From assembly GCA_022842325.1 (NCBI GenBank), contig JALHPU010000030.1, positions 1-54,023 on the forward strand: a DNA stretch of 54,023 nucleotides, given 5' to 3'. Shown here piece after piece: positions 34,210 to 42,016 of this stretch. The DNA comes from Sulfuritalea sp. Its GTDB lineage: Bacteria > Pseudomonadota > Gammaproteobacteria > Burkholderiales > Rhodocyclaceae. A program made the translations under genes and the position numbers. Within the stretch, counting starts at the first letter, position 1; the number at the start of each line of letters is the position of its first letter. The notes beneath the pieces were generated by a model. The model searched no databases. It was given only the letters and a program-made list of their open reading frames with translations, and had not been told where the DNA came from.

Positions 34210-34213
34210 CACG

Positions 34214-35497
34214 ATGAAAATTCACATCAAGAACGGTCGCCTGATCGACCCGGCAAGCAAGATCGACAAGCCGCTCGACCTGTTCATCGCCGCGGGGCGA
34301 ATAGTCGGCGTTGGCAACACGCCGGCTGGTTTCGAAGCCAACAGCGTGCTGGATGCGACGGGCTGCATCGTCTGTCCCGGGCTGGTGGATTTGGCGGCGC
34401 GCTTGCGCGAACCGGGTTTCGAATATCGCGCCACGCTGGAATCCGAAATGGCCGCGGCGGCGGCCGGCGGCGTGACGCGGCTGGCCTGTCCGCCGGATAC
34501 CGATCCGGTGCTGGACGAACCCGGGCTGGTGGAAATGCTGACCCACCGCGCGCGCCTGCCCGAGTTTGCCCATGTGCATCCGGTCGGCGCGCTGACTACG
34601 CAACTCGAAGGCAAGGCGCTGACCGAAATGGCCGAACTGGCGGAGGCCGGATGTGTCGCCTTCGGCCAGGCCAATCGCGCCATCGTCGATACCCAGGTGC
34701 TGTTGCGCGCCATGATGTACGCGGCGACCTTCGACTTCCCGGTCTGGCTGCAGGCGCAGGATCCCTTCCTGGCCAGGAAGGGCGTCGCCCATGACGGCGA
34801 AGTCGCTGCCCGTCTCGGCCTGGCAGGAATCCCGGTGGCGGCGGAAACCATCGCGCTGGCCACCATCCTGCACCTCGCGCGCGAGACCGGTGCGCGCGTC
34901 CATGTCACGCGGATTTCGTCGGCCGCCGGGGTCGACATGATCGTCGCCGCGCGCGCCGCCGGCATCGCCGTGACCTGCGACGTCGGCATCCATCACCTGC
35001 ACCTGAGCGAGATGGATCTGGGTTACTTCGATGCCCATGCCCGGCTCGACCCGCCGCTGCGCTCGATCCGCGATCGCGATGCGCTGCGCGCTGGGCTCGC
35101 CTCCGGTGCGATCAACGCACTGTGTTCCGACCATACCCCGGTCGATGACGACGGCAAGCAGATGCCCTTCGACGAAGCGGAAGTCGGCGCCACCGGGCTC
35201 GAACTGCTGCTGCCGCTGACGCTGAAGTGGGCACAGGAAGTCAAGCTGCCGCTGGTCACCGCGCTGGCCCGTGTCACCTCCGATCCGGCGCGCATCCTCG
35301 GCGTCAAGGCCGGCAGCCTGGCGCAGGGCGCGGCGGCCGATATCTGCGTGTTCGATCCGGCAGCGAAGTTCCAGGTCAGCCGCGAAAACCTCAGAAGCCA
35401 GGGCAAGAACACGCCTTTCCTCGGCTGCGAGTTTCCGGGCCGGGTGCGCTACACCCTGATCGACGGCCATCTGGCCTTCGACGGCGGCCTGGTTTAA
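34214..35497 (+). CDS. pyrX: Non-catalytic dihydroorotase-like subunit of aspartate transcarbamoylase
   Basis: This 427-residue protein of the cyclic amidohydrolase fold aligns end to end with type I dihydroorotases, but its metal site is gone. The canonical DxHxHLREPG reads DLAARLREPG (A61, R63). The third and fourth histidines are replaced (WLQAQD; HVTRISSAAG), and the carboxylated-lysine region is altered. Only SDHTPVDDDGK looks normal. With pyrB 4 nt upstream the likely role is structural, as PyrC' in Pseudomonas. A true catalytic pyrC should exist elsewhere in the genome. The stop codon overlaps the convergent yggU stop. Confidence 0.9.
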   Translation: MKIHIKNGRLIDPASKIDKPLDLFIAAGRIVGVGNTPAGFEANSVLDATGCIVCPGLVDLAARLREPGFEYRATLESEMAAAAAGGVTRLACPPDTDPVLDEPGLVEMLTHRARLPEFAHVHPVGALTTQLEGKALTEMAELAEAGCVAFGQANRAIVDTQVLLRAMMYAATFDFPVWLQAQDPFLARKGVAHDGEVAARLGLAGIPVAAETIALATILHLARETGARVHVTRISSAAGVDMIVAARAAGIAVTCDVGIHHLHLSEMDLGYFDAHARLDPPLRSIRDRDALRAGLASGAINALCSDHTPVDDDGKQMPFDEAEVGATGLELLLPLTLKWAQEVKLPLVTALARVTSDPARILGVKAGSLAQGAAADICVFDPAAKFQVSRENLRSQGKNTPFLGCEFPGRVRYTLIDGHLAFDGGLV

Positions 35498-35778
35498 GCC
35501 AGCAGGCTTTTTGCCGCGGCGTCAGTCACGCCGCTGACATGCACCCGCTTGGCGCGTGACGCGTCGCCGCTCAGCAGGCTGACCGCCGATTTGGCAACGC
35601 CGAGTCGTTCGGCGAGAAAGGCCAGCAGGCAGGCGTTGGCCTTGCCATCTACCGGCGGCGCGGCGAGCCGGATTTTCAGCGCTTCGCCATGCAGGCCGAC
35701 GACTTCGGTTTTCTTCGCCCCCGGCTGGATGTGCAGCCGCAGCGTGACGCCGTCGCCGCTGGCGACCAGCCAGGTCAT
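35494..35778 (-). CDS. yggU: DUF167 (YggU) family protein
   Basis: This 94-residue member of UPF0235 has the pattern LRLHIQPGAKKTEVVGLHG, KIRLAAPPVDGKANACLLAFLAERLGVAK and VSLLSGDASRAKRVHV. The function is unknown; structures show a small alpha/beta fold. The ATG overlaps the yggT stop by 4 nt. It is the terminal gene of yggS-proC-yggT-yggU and meets pyrX tail to tail. The open frame further upstream is a shadow of yggT. Confidence 0.93.
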   Translation of the reverse strand: MTWLVASGDGVTLRLHIQPGAKKTEVVGLHGEALKIRLAAPPVDGKANACLLAFLAERLGVAKSAVSLLSGDASRAKRVHVSGVTDAAAKSLLA

Positions 35779-36353
35779 GAAACCAGCATCAGCGGCAATA
35801 CGCTCTGGCGCAGGCTGGCTAGGATGAACAGGGCGATCTGCAGCACCAGCAGCAGGGCCAGCGGCGAGAGGTCCACGCCGCCGACCGGTGGAATGAAACG
35901 GCGAAACGGCCGCAGCCAGGGCCGCGTCACGGTGTTGAAGACCTCGGCCAAAGGCGCATGGGGATTGACCCAGGAAAATATTGCCGAGATCAGCACCGCA
36001 CCCATCACCAGGTAAAGCCCGATCTTGGCCACCTCGAGCAGCGCCAGCAGTGCCACGACAAGAGTCGGCGCCGGCGACACGGCAACCAGGACGCCGCTGA
36101 AGCCGAGCGCGATGCCCTGGTAGGCCACCTGCCACAGCCAGGCCAGGAACAGGCTGGCCATGTCGAGGCCGAACAGCCCCGGGATCAGACGCCGCACGGG
36201 ACGTACCATCCAGTCGGTGACGGCGACGATGAACTGCCCCAGTGGATTGCGGAACGGCGTGCGCGCCCATTGCATGGTGAAGCGCACCAGCAATGCCAGC
36301 GTGAAGAAGCCGCAGACGGTGTCGAGCACGAAGAGCAGGATCTGGGTCAGCAT
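35775..36353 (-). CDS. yggT: YggT family integral membrane protein
   Basis: This 192-residue inner-membrane protein is built from two related halves, each with two hydrophobic helices and a DWMVRPVRRLIPG / VTRPWLRPFRRFIPP motif. In E. coli it has been linked to osmotic adaptation and in other bacteria to division or plastid-like organisation; no precise function is known. It shares one base with the proC stop (TGATG) and overlaps yggU by 4 nt. Confidence 0.93.
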   Translation of the reverse strand: MLTQILLFVLDTVCGFFTLALLVRFTMQWARTPFRNPLGQFIVAVTDWMVRPVRRLIPGLFGLDMASLFLAWLWQVAYQGIALGFSGVLVAVSPAPTLVVALLALLEVAKIGLYLVMGAVLISAIFSWVNPHAPLAEVFNTVTRPWLRPFRRFIPPVGGVDLSPLALLLVLQIALFILASLRQSVLPLMLVS

Positions 36354-37165
36354 CAGTCTTTGCCGAGGATGTCGCCCAGCTCACGGCCGCGCGCATCGGC
36401 CGCCATGATGCCGCGCTCGATGCCGGCGGCAACGCCACCGGCATCGAAGGCGAGCAGTGCGGCCTCCGTGGTGCCGCCCTTCGAGGTCACGCGGCTACGC
36501 AGGGTCGACAGCGATTCGCTGCTCTGGGCCGCCAGCTGCGCCGCGCCGACGAAGGTGTCGATGCTGATCCGGCGTGCCGTGTCGGCATCGAAGCCGAGAT
36601 CCACGGCGGCCTTTTCCATGGCTTCGAGAAAATAGAAGACATAGCCGGGTCCGCTGCCGGAGACGGCGGTGACGGCGTCCATCTGCGCCTCATCATGCAC
36701 CCAGAAGGTGTGGCCGACGGCCTGCATCAGGCTGTCGGCGTTGTCGCGGCCGTCCTGATTGACGCCGGGATCGGCGCACAGGCCGGTGACGCCGGCGCCG
36801 ATCAGTGCCGGCGTGTTGGGCATGGTGCGCACCAGGTGGCGATAGCCGCCGAGCCAGCGCGAGAGGTCGGCCAGGCGCATGCCGGCGGCGATGCTGACTA
36901 CCAGCTGCGCCGTCAGCTTGCCGACCAGCGGGGCAACTGCTTCGCGCATCTGCTGCGGCTTCACCGCCAGCACAATGATGTGACAGTTCAGCGCCGCTGC
37001 ATCGACATTCGCCGTGCAGCGCACGCCGAAGCGCTCGGTGAGCGCGTCGCGGGTCTCGGCGAAGGGTTCGACGACCTGTATCGCCGCCGCCGCAAAGCCC
37101 TGCCGGTAGAGGCCGCTGATGAGGGCAACCGCCATGTTGCCGCCGCCGATGAAGGTGATTTTCAT
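36353..37165 (-). CDS. proC: Pyrroline-5-carboxylate reductase
   Basis: ProC catalyses the last step of proline synthesis, reducing P5C with NAD(P)H. It has 270 residues from ATG 37165. The Rossmann motif is ITFIGGGNMAVALISGL. RTMPNTPALIGAG and the C-terminal signature AVSGSGPGYVFYFLEAM plus SRVTSKGGTTEAALLAF are present. It overlaps yggS by 4 nt and yggT by 1 nt. A longer open frame upstream lies within yggS and is not used. Confidence 0.96.
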   Translation of the reverse strand: MKITFIGGGNMAVALISGLYRQGFAAAAIQVVEPFAETRDALTERFGVRCTANVDAAALNCHIIVLAVKPQQMREAVAPLVGKLTAQLVVSIAAGMRLADLSRWLGGYRHLVRTMPNTPALIGAGVTGLCADPGVNQDGRDNADSLMQAVGHTFWVHDEAQMDAVTAVSGSGPGYVFYFLEAMEKAAVDLGFDADTARRISIDTFVGAAQLAAQSSESLSTLRSRVTSKGGTTEAALLAFDAGGVAAGIERGIMAADARGRELGDILGKD

Positions 37166-37857
37166 AGTGTGTATTCCCTCCTGCCGAAAATTGCCGTGCC
37201 GATGCGGACCATGGTCGCACCCTCCATTATCGCCGCCTCGAGATCGTCGGTCATGCCCATCGACAGGGTGTCGAGTTCGCCATTCCGTGCGGCGTTGATC
37301 TGCTCCAGCGTCTGCCGCAGCATGGCGAACTGCCGCCGCTGGCGCGCCGTGTCCGCGCTTGGCTCGGGGATCGCCATCAATCCCCGCAGGCGCAGCCCCG
37401 GCAGCTTGGCGACGGCGACAGCCAGATCGATCGCCTGCGCCGGAGCGCAACCGCTCTTGGACGCCTCGCCCGAGACATTCACCTGGACGCAGATCTGCAG
37501 CGGCGGCAGATTCGGCGGGCGCTGCGCGGCGAGGCGTTCGGCGATCTTCAGGCGATCCACGGTATGCACCCAGGCAAAATTTTCCGCCACCGGCCGCGTC
37601 TTGTTGCTCTGCAACGGTCCGATGAAATGCCATTCAAGTCCGAGGCCGCCGAGCTGCGTGATCTTGTCGACGGATTCCTGCACATAATTTTCGCCGAAGG
37701 CACGCTGTCCCGCGGCGACCGCGGCGCGCACGCTGTCCGCCGGCCAGGTCTTGGATACGGCAAGCAATTCCACGCTGCCGGGCGCCCGCCCTGCGGCAAC
37801 GCAGGCGGCGGCAATGCGCGCACGCACGGCTTGCAAGTTGGCGGCGATTGATGTCAT
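37162..37857 (-). CDS. yggS: PLP homeostasis protein YggS
   Basis: This 231-residue fold-type III PLP-binding protein carries no known catalytic activity. It buffers pyridoxal phosphate and affects amino- and keto-acid pools. The PLP lysine is K36 in LLAVSKTWP. FGENYVQE, WHFIGPLQSNK, LMAIPEPSAD and SMGMTDDLEAAI are family motifs. It heads the minus-strand operon and is divergent from pilT with a 46-bp gap, so the two promoters must overlap. Confidence 0.95.
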   Translation of the reverse strand: MTSIAANLQAVRARIAAACVAAGRAPGSVELLAVSKTWPADSVRAAVAAGQRAFGENYVQESVDKITQLGGLGLEWHFIGPLQSNKTRPVAENFAWVHTVDRLKIAERLAAQRPPNLPPLQICVQVNVSGEASKSGCAPAQAIDLAVAVAKLPGLRLRGLMAIPEPSADTARQRRQFAMLRQTLEQINAARNGELDTLSMGMTDDLEAAIMEGATMVRIGTAIFGRREYTL

Positions 37858-37903
37858 ATAGCGTCTGCAAAGTATATCGCACCCCCTCTACAGGAAAGCG
37901 CTC

Positions 37904-38947
37904 ATGGACATCACCGAACTGCTCACCTTCGTTGTCAAGAACAAGGCGTCCGACCTGCACCTTTCCGCAGGCCTGCCGCCGATGATCCGGGTCCATGGCG
38001 ACGTACGCAAGATCAACCTGCCGCCCATGGAACACAAGGACGTGCACGCCATGATCTATGACATCATGAACGACGGGCAGCGCAAGTCCTACGAGGAAAA
38101 CCTCGAATGCGACTTTTCCTTTGCCATTCCCAACCTGGCCCGTTTCCGCGTCAATGCCTTCGTCCAGAACCGCGGCGCCGCGGCCGTGATGCGGACCATT
38201 CCGTCGAAGATCCTGTCGCTCGAAGAACTCAAGTGTCCGAAGATCTTCGAGGAACTGGCCGACCAGCCGCGCGGCTTGGTGCTGGTGACCGGGCCGACCG
38301 GTTCCGGCAAGTCGACCACGCTGGCGGCGATGGTCAATCACAAGAACGAGAGCGAATACGGCCACATCCTGACGGTCGAGGATCCGATCGAGTTCGTCCA
38401 TGAAACCAAGAAGTGCCTGATCAACCAGCGCGAGGTCGGCCCGCATACCCTGTCCTTCAACAACGCCTTGCGCTCGGCGCTGCGCGAAGACCCGGACGTG
38501 ATCCTGGTCGGCGAAATGCGCGACCTGGAAACCATTCGCCTGGCGATGTCCGGCGCCGAAACCGGCCACCTGGTGTTCGGCACGCTGCATACCTCGTCGG
38601 CGGCGAAGACCATCGACCGCATCATCGACGTGTTCCCCGCGGCGGAAAAGGAAATGATCCGCGCCATGCTGTCGGAATCGCTGAAGGCGGTGATTTCGCA
38701 AACCCTGTGCAAGACCATGGACGGCACCGGCCGCGTTGCCGCGCACGAGATCATGGTCGGCACGCCGGCAATCCGCAACCTGATCCGCGAGGCCAAGGTG
38801 GCGCAGATGTATTCGGCGATCCAGACCGGCCAGCAGTTCGGCATGCAGACGCTCGACCAGAATCTGCAGGACCTGGTCAAGCGACGGGTAATTTCTCCCA
38901 GCGAAGCGCGCAGCAAAGCCGCCAACAAGGACAACTTCCCTGGCTGA
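37904..38947 (+). CDS. pilT: Type IV pilus retraction ATPase PilT
   Basis: PilT powers pilus retraction and twitching motility. It has 347 residues. Walker A GPTGSGKST lies near 130-138, the Asp box is ILTVEDPIEFVH, Walker B is ILVGEMRDLETIRLA, the His box is TGHLVFGTLHTSSA, and the retraction-specific AIRNLIRE motif is present (TPAIRNLIREAK). An AGGAAA ribosome-binding site precedes the ATG. A possible -10 TATATC lies at 37873. The stop codon sits in the 4-nt loop of a perfect 17-bp hairpin made from the last codons and an inverted copy of them. Confidence 0.96.
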   Translation: MDITELLTFVVKNKASDLHLSAGLPPMIRVHGDVRKINLPPMEHKDVHAMIYDIMNDGQRKSYEENLECDFSFAIPNLARFRVNAFVQNRGAAAVMRTIPSKILSLEELKCPKIFEELADQPRGLVLVTGPTGSGKSTTLAAMVNHKNESEYGHILTVEDPIEFVHETKKCLINQREVGPHTLSFNNALRSALREDPDVILVGEMRDLETIRLAMSGAETGHLVFGTLHTSSAAKTIDRIIDVFPAAEKEMIRAMLSESLKAVISQTLCKTMDGTGRVAAHEIMVGTPAIRNLIREAKVAQMYSAIQTGQQFGMQTLDQNLQDLVKRRVISPSEARSKAANKDNFPG

Positions 38948-38965
38948 CGCCAGGGAAGTTGTCCT
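38928..38965 (+). repeat. Perfect 17-bp hairpin with the pilT stop codon in its loop
   Basis: The left arm AGGACAACTTCCCTGGC (38928-38944) is the end of pilT and encodes KDNFPG. The loop is TGAC (38945-38948, containing the TGA stop). The right arm GCCAGGGAAGTTGTCCT (38949-38965) is its exact reverse complement. No T tract follows. Downstream lies a C-rich repeat with the hairpin CTCCCCTCAAGGGGAG (near 38996-39011). Confidence 0.9.
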
Positions 38966-39060
38966 GGCAGACAAGTTACACCCACCCCTCCCGACCTCCC
39001 CTCAAGGGGAGGCGACTGAAGTGAGCCGCAAAGCGGCTGAATTGATAGACGAGGTACACC

Positions 39061-40197
39061 ATGGAACGCGACGAAGGCCTCAAATTCATGTACCAGCTTC
39101 TGACGATGATGATGCAGAAGAAGGGCTCGGACCTGTTCATCACCGCCGGCTTTCCGCCGGCGATGAAGATCGACGGCAAGATGACGCCGGCCACCACCCA
39201 GCCGCTGTCGCCGCAGCATACCCAGGAACTGGCGCGCGCCATCATGAACGACAAGCAGGCCGCCGAATTCGAGGCGACCAAGGAATGCAACTTCGCCATC
39301 TCGCCGGCCAGCATCGGCCGCTTCCGCGTCAATGCCTTCGTCCAGCAGGGCCGAGTGGGCATCATCATGCGTACCATCAACGTGCAGATTCCCGAGTTCG
39401 AGGACCTCAAGTTGCCGCCGGTGCTCAAGGATGTGAGCATGACCAAGCGCGGCCTGGTGCTGTTCGTCGGCGGCACGGGTTCCGGCAAGTCGACCTCGCT
39501 GGCGGCGATGATCGGCTACCGCAACCAGAACAGCTATGGCCACATCATCACCATCGAGGACCCGGTCGAGTACGTGCATGACCACCGCAACTGCGTGATC
39601 ACCCAGCGCGAGGTCGGCGTCGACACTGATTCATGGGAGATCGCGCTGAAGAACACGCTGCGCCAGGCGCCCGATGTCATTCTGATCGGCGAAATCCGCG
39701 ACCGGGAAGTGATGGAACATGCCATCGCCTTTGCCGAAACCGGCCACCTGGCGATGGGCACGCTGCACGCCAACAACGCCAACCAGGCGATCGATCGCAT
39801 CATCAACTTCTTCCCCGAGGAACGCCGGCCGCAACTGCTGATGGACCTTTCGCTCAACCTCAAGGCCATCGTTTCGCAGCGCCTGATTCCGGTCAAGGAG
39901 GGCAAGGGTCGCGCCGCAGCCGTCGAGGTTCTGCTGAATTCCCCGCTGATCGCCGACCTGATCTTCAAGGGCGAAGTCCACGGCATCAAGGAAATCATGA
40001 AGAAGTCGAAGGAGCTCGGCATGAAAACCTTCGACATGGCGCTCTTCGATTTGTTCGAAGAGGGGCGCATCAGCTACGACGACGCCCTGCGTTTCGCCGA
40101 CTCCATGAACGAAGTACGTTTGATGATCAAGCTGCACAGCAAGGATTCGCAGGCGATGGATCGCAACGCCGGAATCCAGCACCTGGATATTGTCTGA
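39061..40197 (+). CDS. pilU: PilT-like type IV pilus ATPase PilU
   Basis: PilU is a PilT-dependent accessory retraction ATPase. It has 378 residues, a longer C-terminus than PilT. Walker A is GGTGSGKST, the Asp box IITIEDPVEYVH, Walker B ILIGEIRDREVMEHAI, and the His box TGHLAMGTLHANNA. The order pilT-pilU is conserved in Betaproteobacteria and Pseudomonas. The 113-nt spacer contains the pilT hairpin and a C-rich dyad, so the ratio of the two proteins may be set there. The stop TGA starts a dyad TGACTT-TC-AAGTCA (40195-40208). Confidence 0.94.
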   Translation: MERDEGLKFMYQLLTMMMQKKGSDLFITAGFPPAMKIDGKMTPATTQPLSPQHTQELARAIMNDKQAAEFEATKECNFAISPASIGRFRVNAFVQQGRVGIIMRTINVQIPEFEDLKLPPVLKDVSMTKRGLVLFVGGTGSGKSTSLAAMIGYRNQNSYGHIITIEDPVEYVHDHRNCVITQREVGVDTDSWEIALKNTLRQAPDVILIGEIRDREVMEHAIAFAETGHLAMGTLHANNANQAIDRIINFFPEERRPQLLMDLSLNLKAIVSQRLIPVKEGKGRAAAVEVLLNSPLIADLIFKGEVHGIKEIMKKSKELGMKTFDMALFDLFEEGRISYDDALRFADSMNEVRLMIKLHSKDSQAMDRNAGIQHLDIV

Positions 40198-40227
40198 CTT
40201 TCAAGTCAAACAACCAATAGCAGTCCC

Positions 40228-40337
40228 GCTCCCCTTCCGCTACGCGGCCCACGGCTGGCTTTGCACAGCCAGCCGGCTGCGGCGGCGCAACGCATGCGTC
40301 GCGAATTCCCGCCTCGCACCTGGCGGGGGGTTACTGA
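40228..40337 (+). repeat. Three-hairpin intergenic repeat, copy 4
   Basis: Hairpin 1 is TGGCTTTGCACAGCCA (40256-40271). Its outer pair is T-A where copies 1-3 have C-G. Hairpin 2 is rebuilt as CGCAACGCA / TGCGTCGCG around 40286-40303. Hairpin 3 is CCCGCC...GGCGGG (about 40308-40327), followed by TTACTGAT. It follows pilU in the same orientation. Confidence 0.75.
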
Positions 40338-40348
40338 TGATGCCCCTG

Positions 40349-40392
40349 CGGAGTGGGCTAAGCCCGCAAACGACGCGGGCAAAGCCACTCCG
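40349..40392. repeat. Nested hairpin between pilU and the rRNA methyltransferase gene
   Basis: The outer arms CGGAGTGG / CCACTCCG (40349-40356 and 40385-40392) enclose inner arms GCCCGC / GCGGGC (40362-40367 and 40375-40380) with loop AAACGAC. The exact 15-mer GCTCGCTGCGCTCGA follows at 40401-40415. It lies between convergent genes but has no T tract. Confidence 0.6.
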
Positions 40393-40432
40393 GATGATCG
40401 GCTCGCTGCGCTCGACTTGACGGGGTGCCGGA

Positions 40433-41593
40433 TTACGGCGCCCGCTCGCGGCGGTTGCCGCCGGTGACGATTTCGATGTTGTACAGCCGGCATTCGAGCG
40501 CGCCGTTGTAGAGCGGGATCTTGCGCGAGGTCTGCAGCCGGATCAGTTTGGGCAGACGCGTATCGGCCGAGAGGAACCAGCAGCTCCAGCCGCTGAAGCG
40601 CTGTTTCAGCGCATCGCCGAGAACCGGATAGAAGGCCGCCAGTTCCTCTTCGCTGCCGAGTCGTTCGCCATAGGGCGGGTTGGCCACCAGCACGCCGGAT
40701 GGCGCCGGCGCCGGGCGCGTCAGCAAATCCGCCTGTTCCAGCGTCACCAGATCGTCGAGACCTGCGCCGGCAAGATTCTGCCGCGTGCGGGCTACCGCGT
40801 CCGGGTCGATGTCGCTGCCGAACAGGGGCAGTGCCACGGCTTCGCGGCGACGCTCGGCCGCCGCGCGCTGCAGCTTGCGCCAGAGGCCGGCATCGAAGGA
40901 TTTGAGGTGCTCGAAGCCGAAATCGCCTGGCTCGCGCGACAGCCCCGGAGCGTCGTCGAGGCAGATCTGTGCCGCTTCCAGCAGGAAGGTACCGCTACCG
41001 CACATCGGGTCGAGCAGCGGCGTGCCGGGTTGCCAGCCGGACAGGCGCAGGATGCCGGCCGCCAGGTTTTCCTTGAGCGGCGCGCCGACCTTGGCCAGCT
41101 TGTGGCCGCGCATGTAGAGTGGCTCGCCGGAGGTATCGAGGTAGAGCGTGGCCTGTTGTTCGGTGATGAACAGGTGGATGCGCACTTCGGGGTTGCGCGT
41201 ATTGACGCTGGGGCGTCGCCCGGTTTCGGCGCGGAAGCGGTCGCAGACCGCATCCTTGACCTTGAGCGTGATGAACTCGATGCTCTTCAGCGGCGAGCGG
41301 ATCGCGGTGACATAGACGCGGATCGAACGATCCACCGAAAATAGCCGCGACCAGTCGATGTCATAGGCCAGGCGATAGACTTCGGCCTCGTCGCGGTAGC
41401 CGCCGCGCGCGACGCGCCACAGCACTCGCGTCGCGATGCGCGATTCGAGGTTGATGCGGTAGCCGGTTTCGAGGCTGCCATTGCAGCCGGCGCCGCCCGG
41501 CACCATTGCCACGTCCTTGCCGCCGGCGTTGGCGAGGTCTTCCGCCAGCAGGGCCTCGAGGCCGCGCGGGCAGGTGGCGAAGAAGTGGTTCAA
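40433..41593 (-). CDS. THUMP-domain 23S rRNA (guanine-N2)-methyltransferase, RlmL N-terminal-type
   Basis: This 386-residue SAM-dependent RNA methyltransferase opens NHFFATCPRGLEALLAEDLA, with a THUMP domain (about 60-160). The catalytic domain has SAM motif LLDPMCGSGTFLLEAA and NPPYGERLG, the base-flipping NPPY motif. It corresponds to the RlmL half of E. coli RlmKL (m2G2445), without the RlmK domain. The start is a TTG at 41593, supported by the TTGA overlap with the hemJ stop. The frame upstream of it is antisense-like and lacks homology. It is co-transcribed with hemJ. Confidence 0.88.
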   Translation of the reverse strand: MNHFFATCPRGLEALLAEDLANAGGKDVAMVPGGAGCNGSLETGYRINLESRIATRVLWRVARGGYRDEAEVYRLAYDIDWSRLFSVDRSIRVYVTAIRSPLKSIEFITLKVKDAVCDRFRAETGRRPSVNTRNPEVRIHLFITEQQATLYLDTSGEPLYMRGHKLAKVGAPLKENLAAGILRLSGWQPGTPLLDPMCGSGTFLLEAAQICLDDAPGLSREPGDFGFEHLKSFDAGLWRKLQRAAAERRREAVALPLFGSDIDPDAVARTRQNLAGAGLDDLVTLEQADLLTRPAPAPSGVLVANPPYGERLGSEEELAAFYPVLGDALKQRFSGWSCWFLSADTRLPKLIRLQTSRKIPLYNGALECRLYNIEIVTGGNRRERAP

Positions 41594-42006
41594 ATGGGTT
41601 TCACCACGGTCAGGATGCAAATCGCAACAAGCACCAGTACTGGTACTTCGTTGAAGAAACGAAACCACACATGGGATTTGGTCGAGCGGCCGCTGGCGAA
41701 ATCGTCGAGCAGCCGTCCGCACCAGATGTGATAGGCGGCGAGGACGACCACCAGCGTGGTTTTGGCATGCAGCCAGCCGCCGGCAAAGCCGTAGCCGAAC
41801 CACAGCCAGAGGCCGAAGCCGATGGCCAGCACGCCGATCGGAGTGACGAAGCGGTACAGCTTGCGCGCCATCAGCAGCAGGCGCTCCCGTTCGGCATGGC
41901 TTTCGGCCGGCACCATGGCGAGGTTAACGAATATGCGCGGCAGATAGAACAGCCCGGCGAACCAGCTGACGACGAAGACGATGTGAAAGGCTTTGGTCCA
42001 CAGCAT
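41590..42006 (-). CDS. hemJ: Protoporphyrinogen oxidase HemJ
   Basis: HemJ is a membrane heme-b protein that oxidises protoporphyrinogen IX in bacteria lacking HemG or HemY. It has 138 residues with four helices. The conserved histidine is in LWTKAFHIVFVVSWFAGLFY, followed by LPRIFVNLA, a KLYRFVTPIGVLAIGFGLW helix and YHIWCGRLLDDFA. The lysine-containing GWLHAKTTLV segment fits the family. It overlaps the methyltransferase TTG by 4 nt and lies 10 nt after the SDR gene stop. Confidence 0.9.
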   Translation of the reverse strand: MLWTKAFHIVFVVSWFAGLFYLPRIFVNLAMVPAESHAERERLLLMARKLYRFVTPIGVLAIGFGLWLWFGYGFAGGWLHAKTTLVVVLAAYHIWCGRLLDDFASGRSTKSHVWFRFFNEVPVLVLVAICILTVVKPI

Positions 42007-42016
42007 GATGCTTTCC

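Noticed and set aside
34214..35497. Calling this gene catalytic dihydroorotase pyrC
   Set aside because: The HxH and the later histidine ligands are replaced, so catalysis is not expected.
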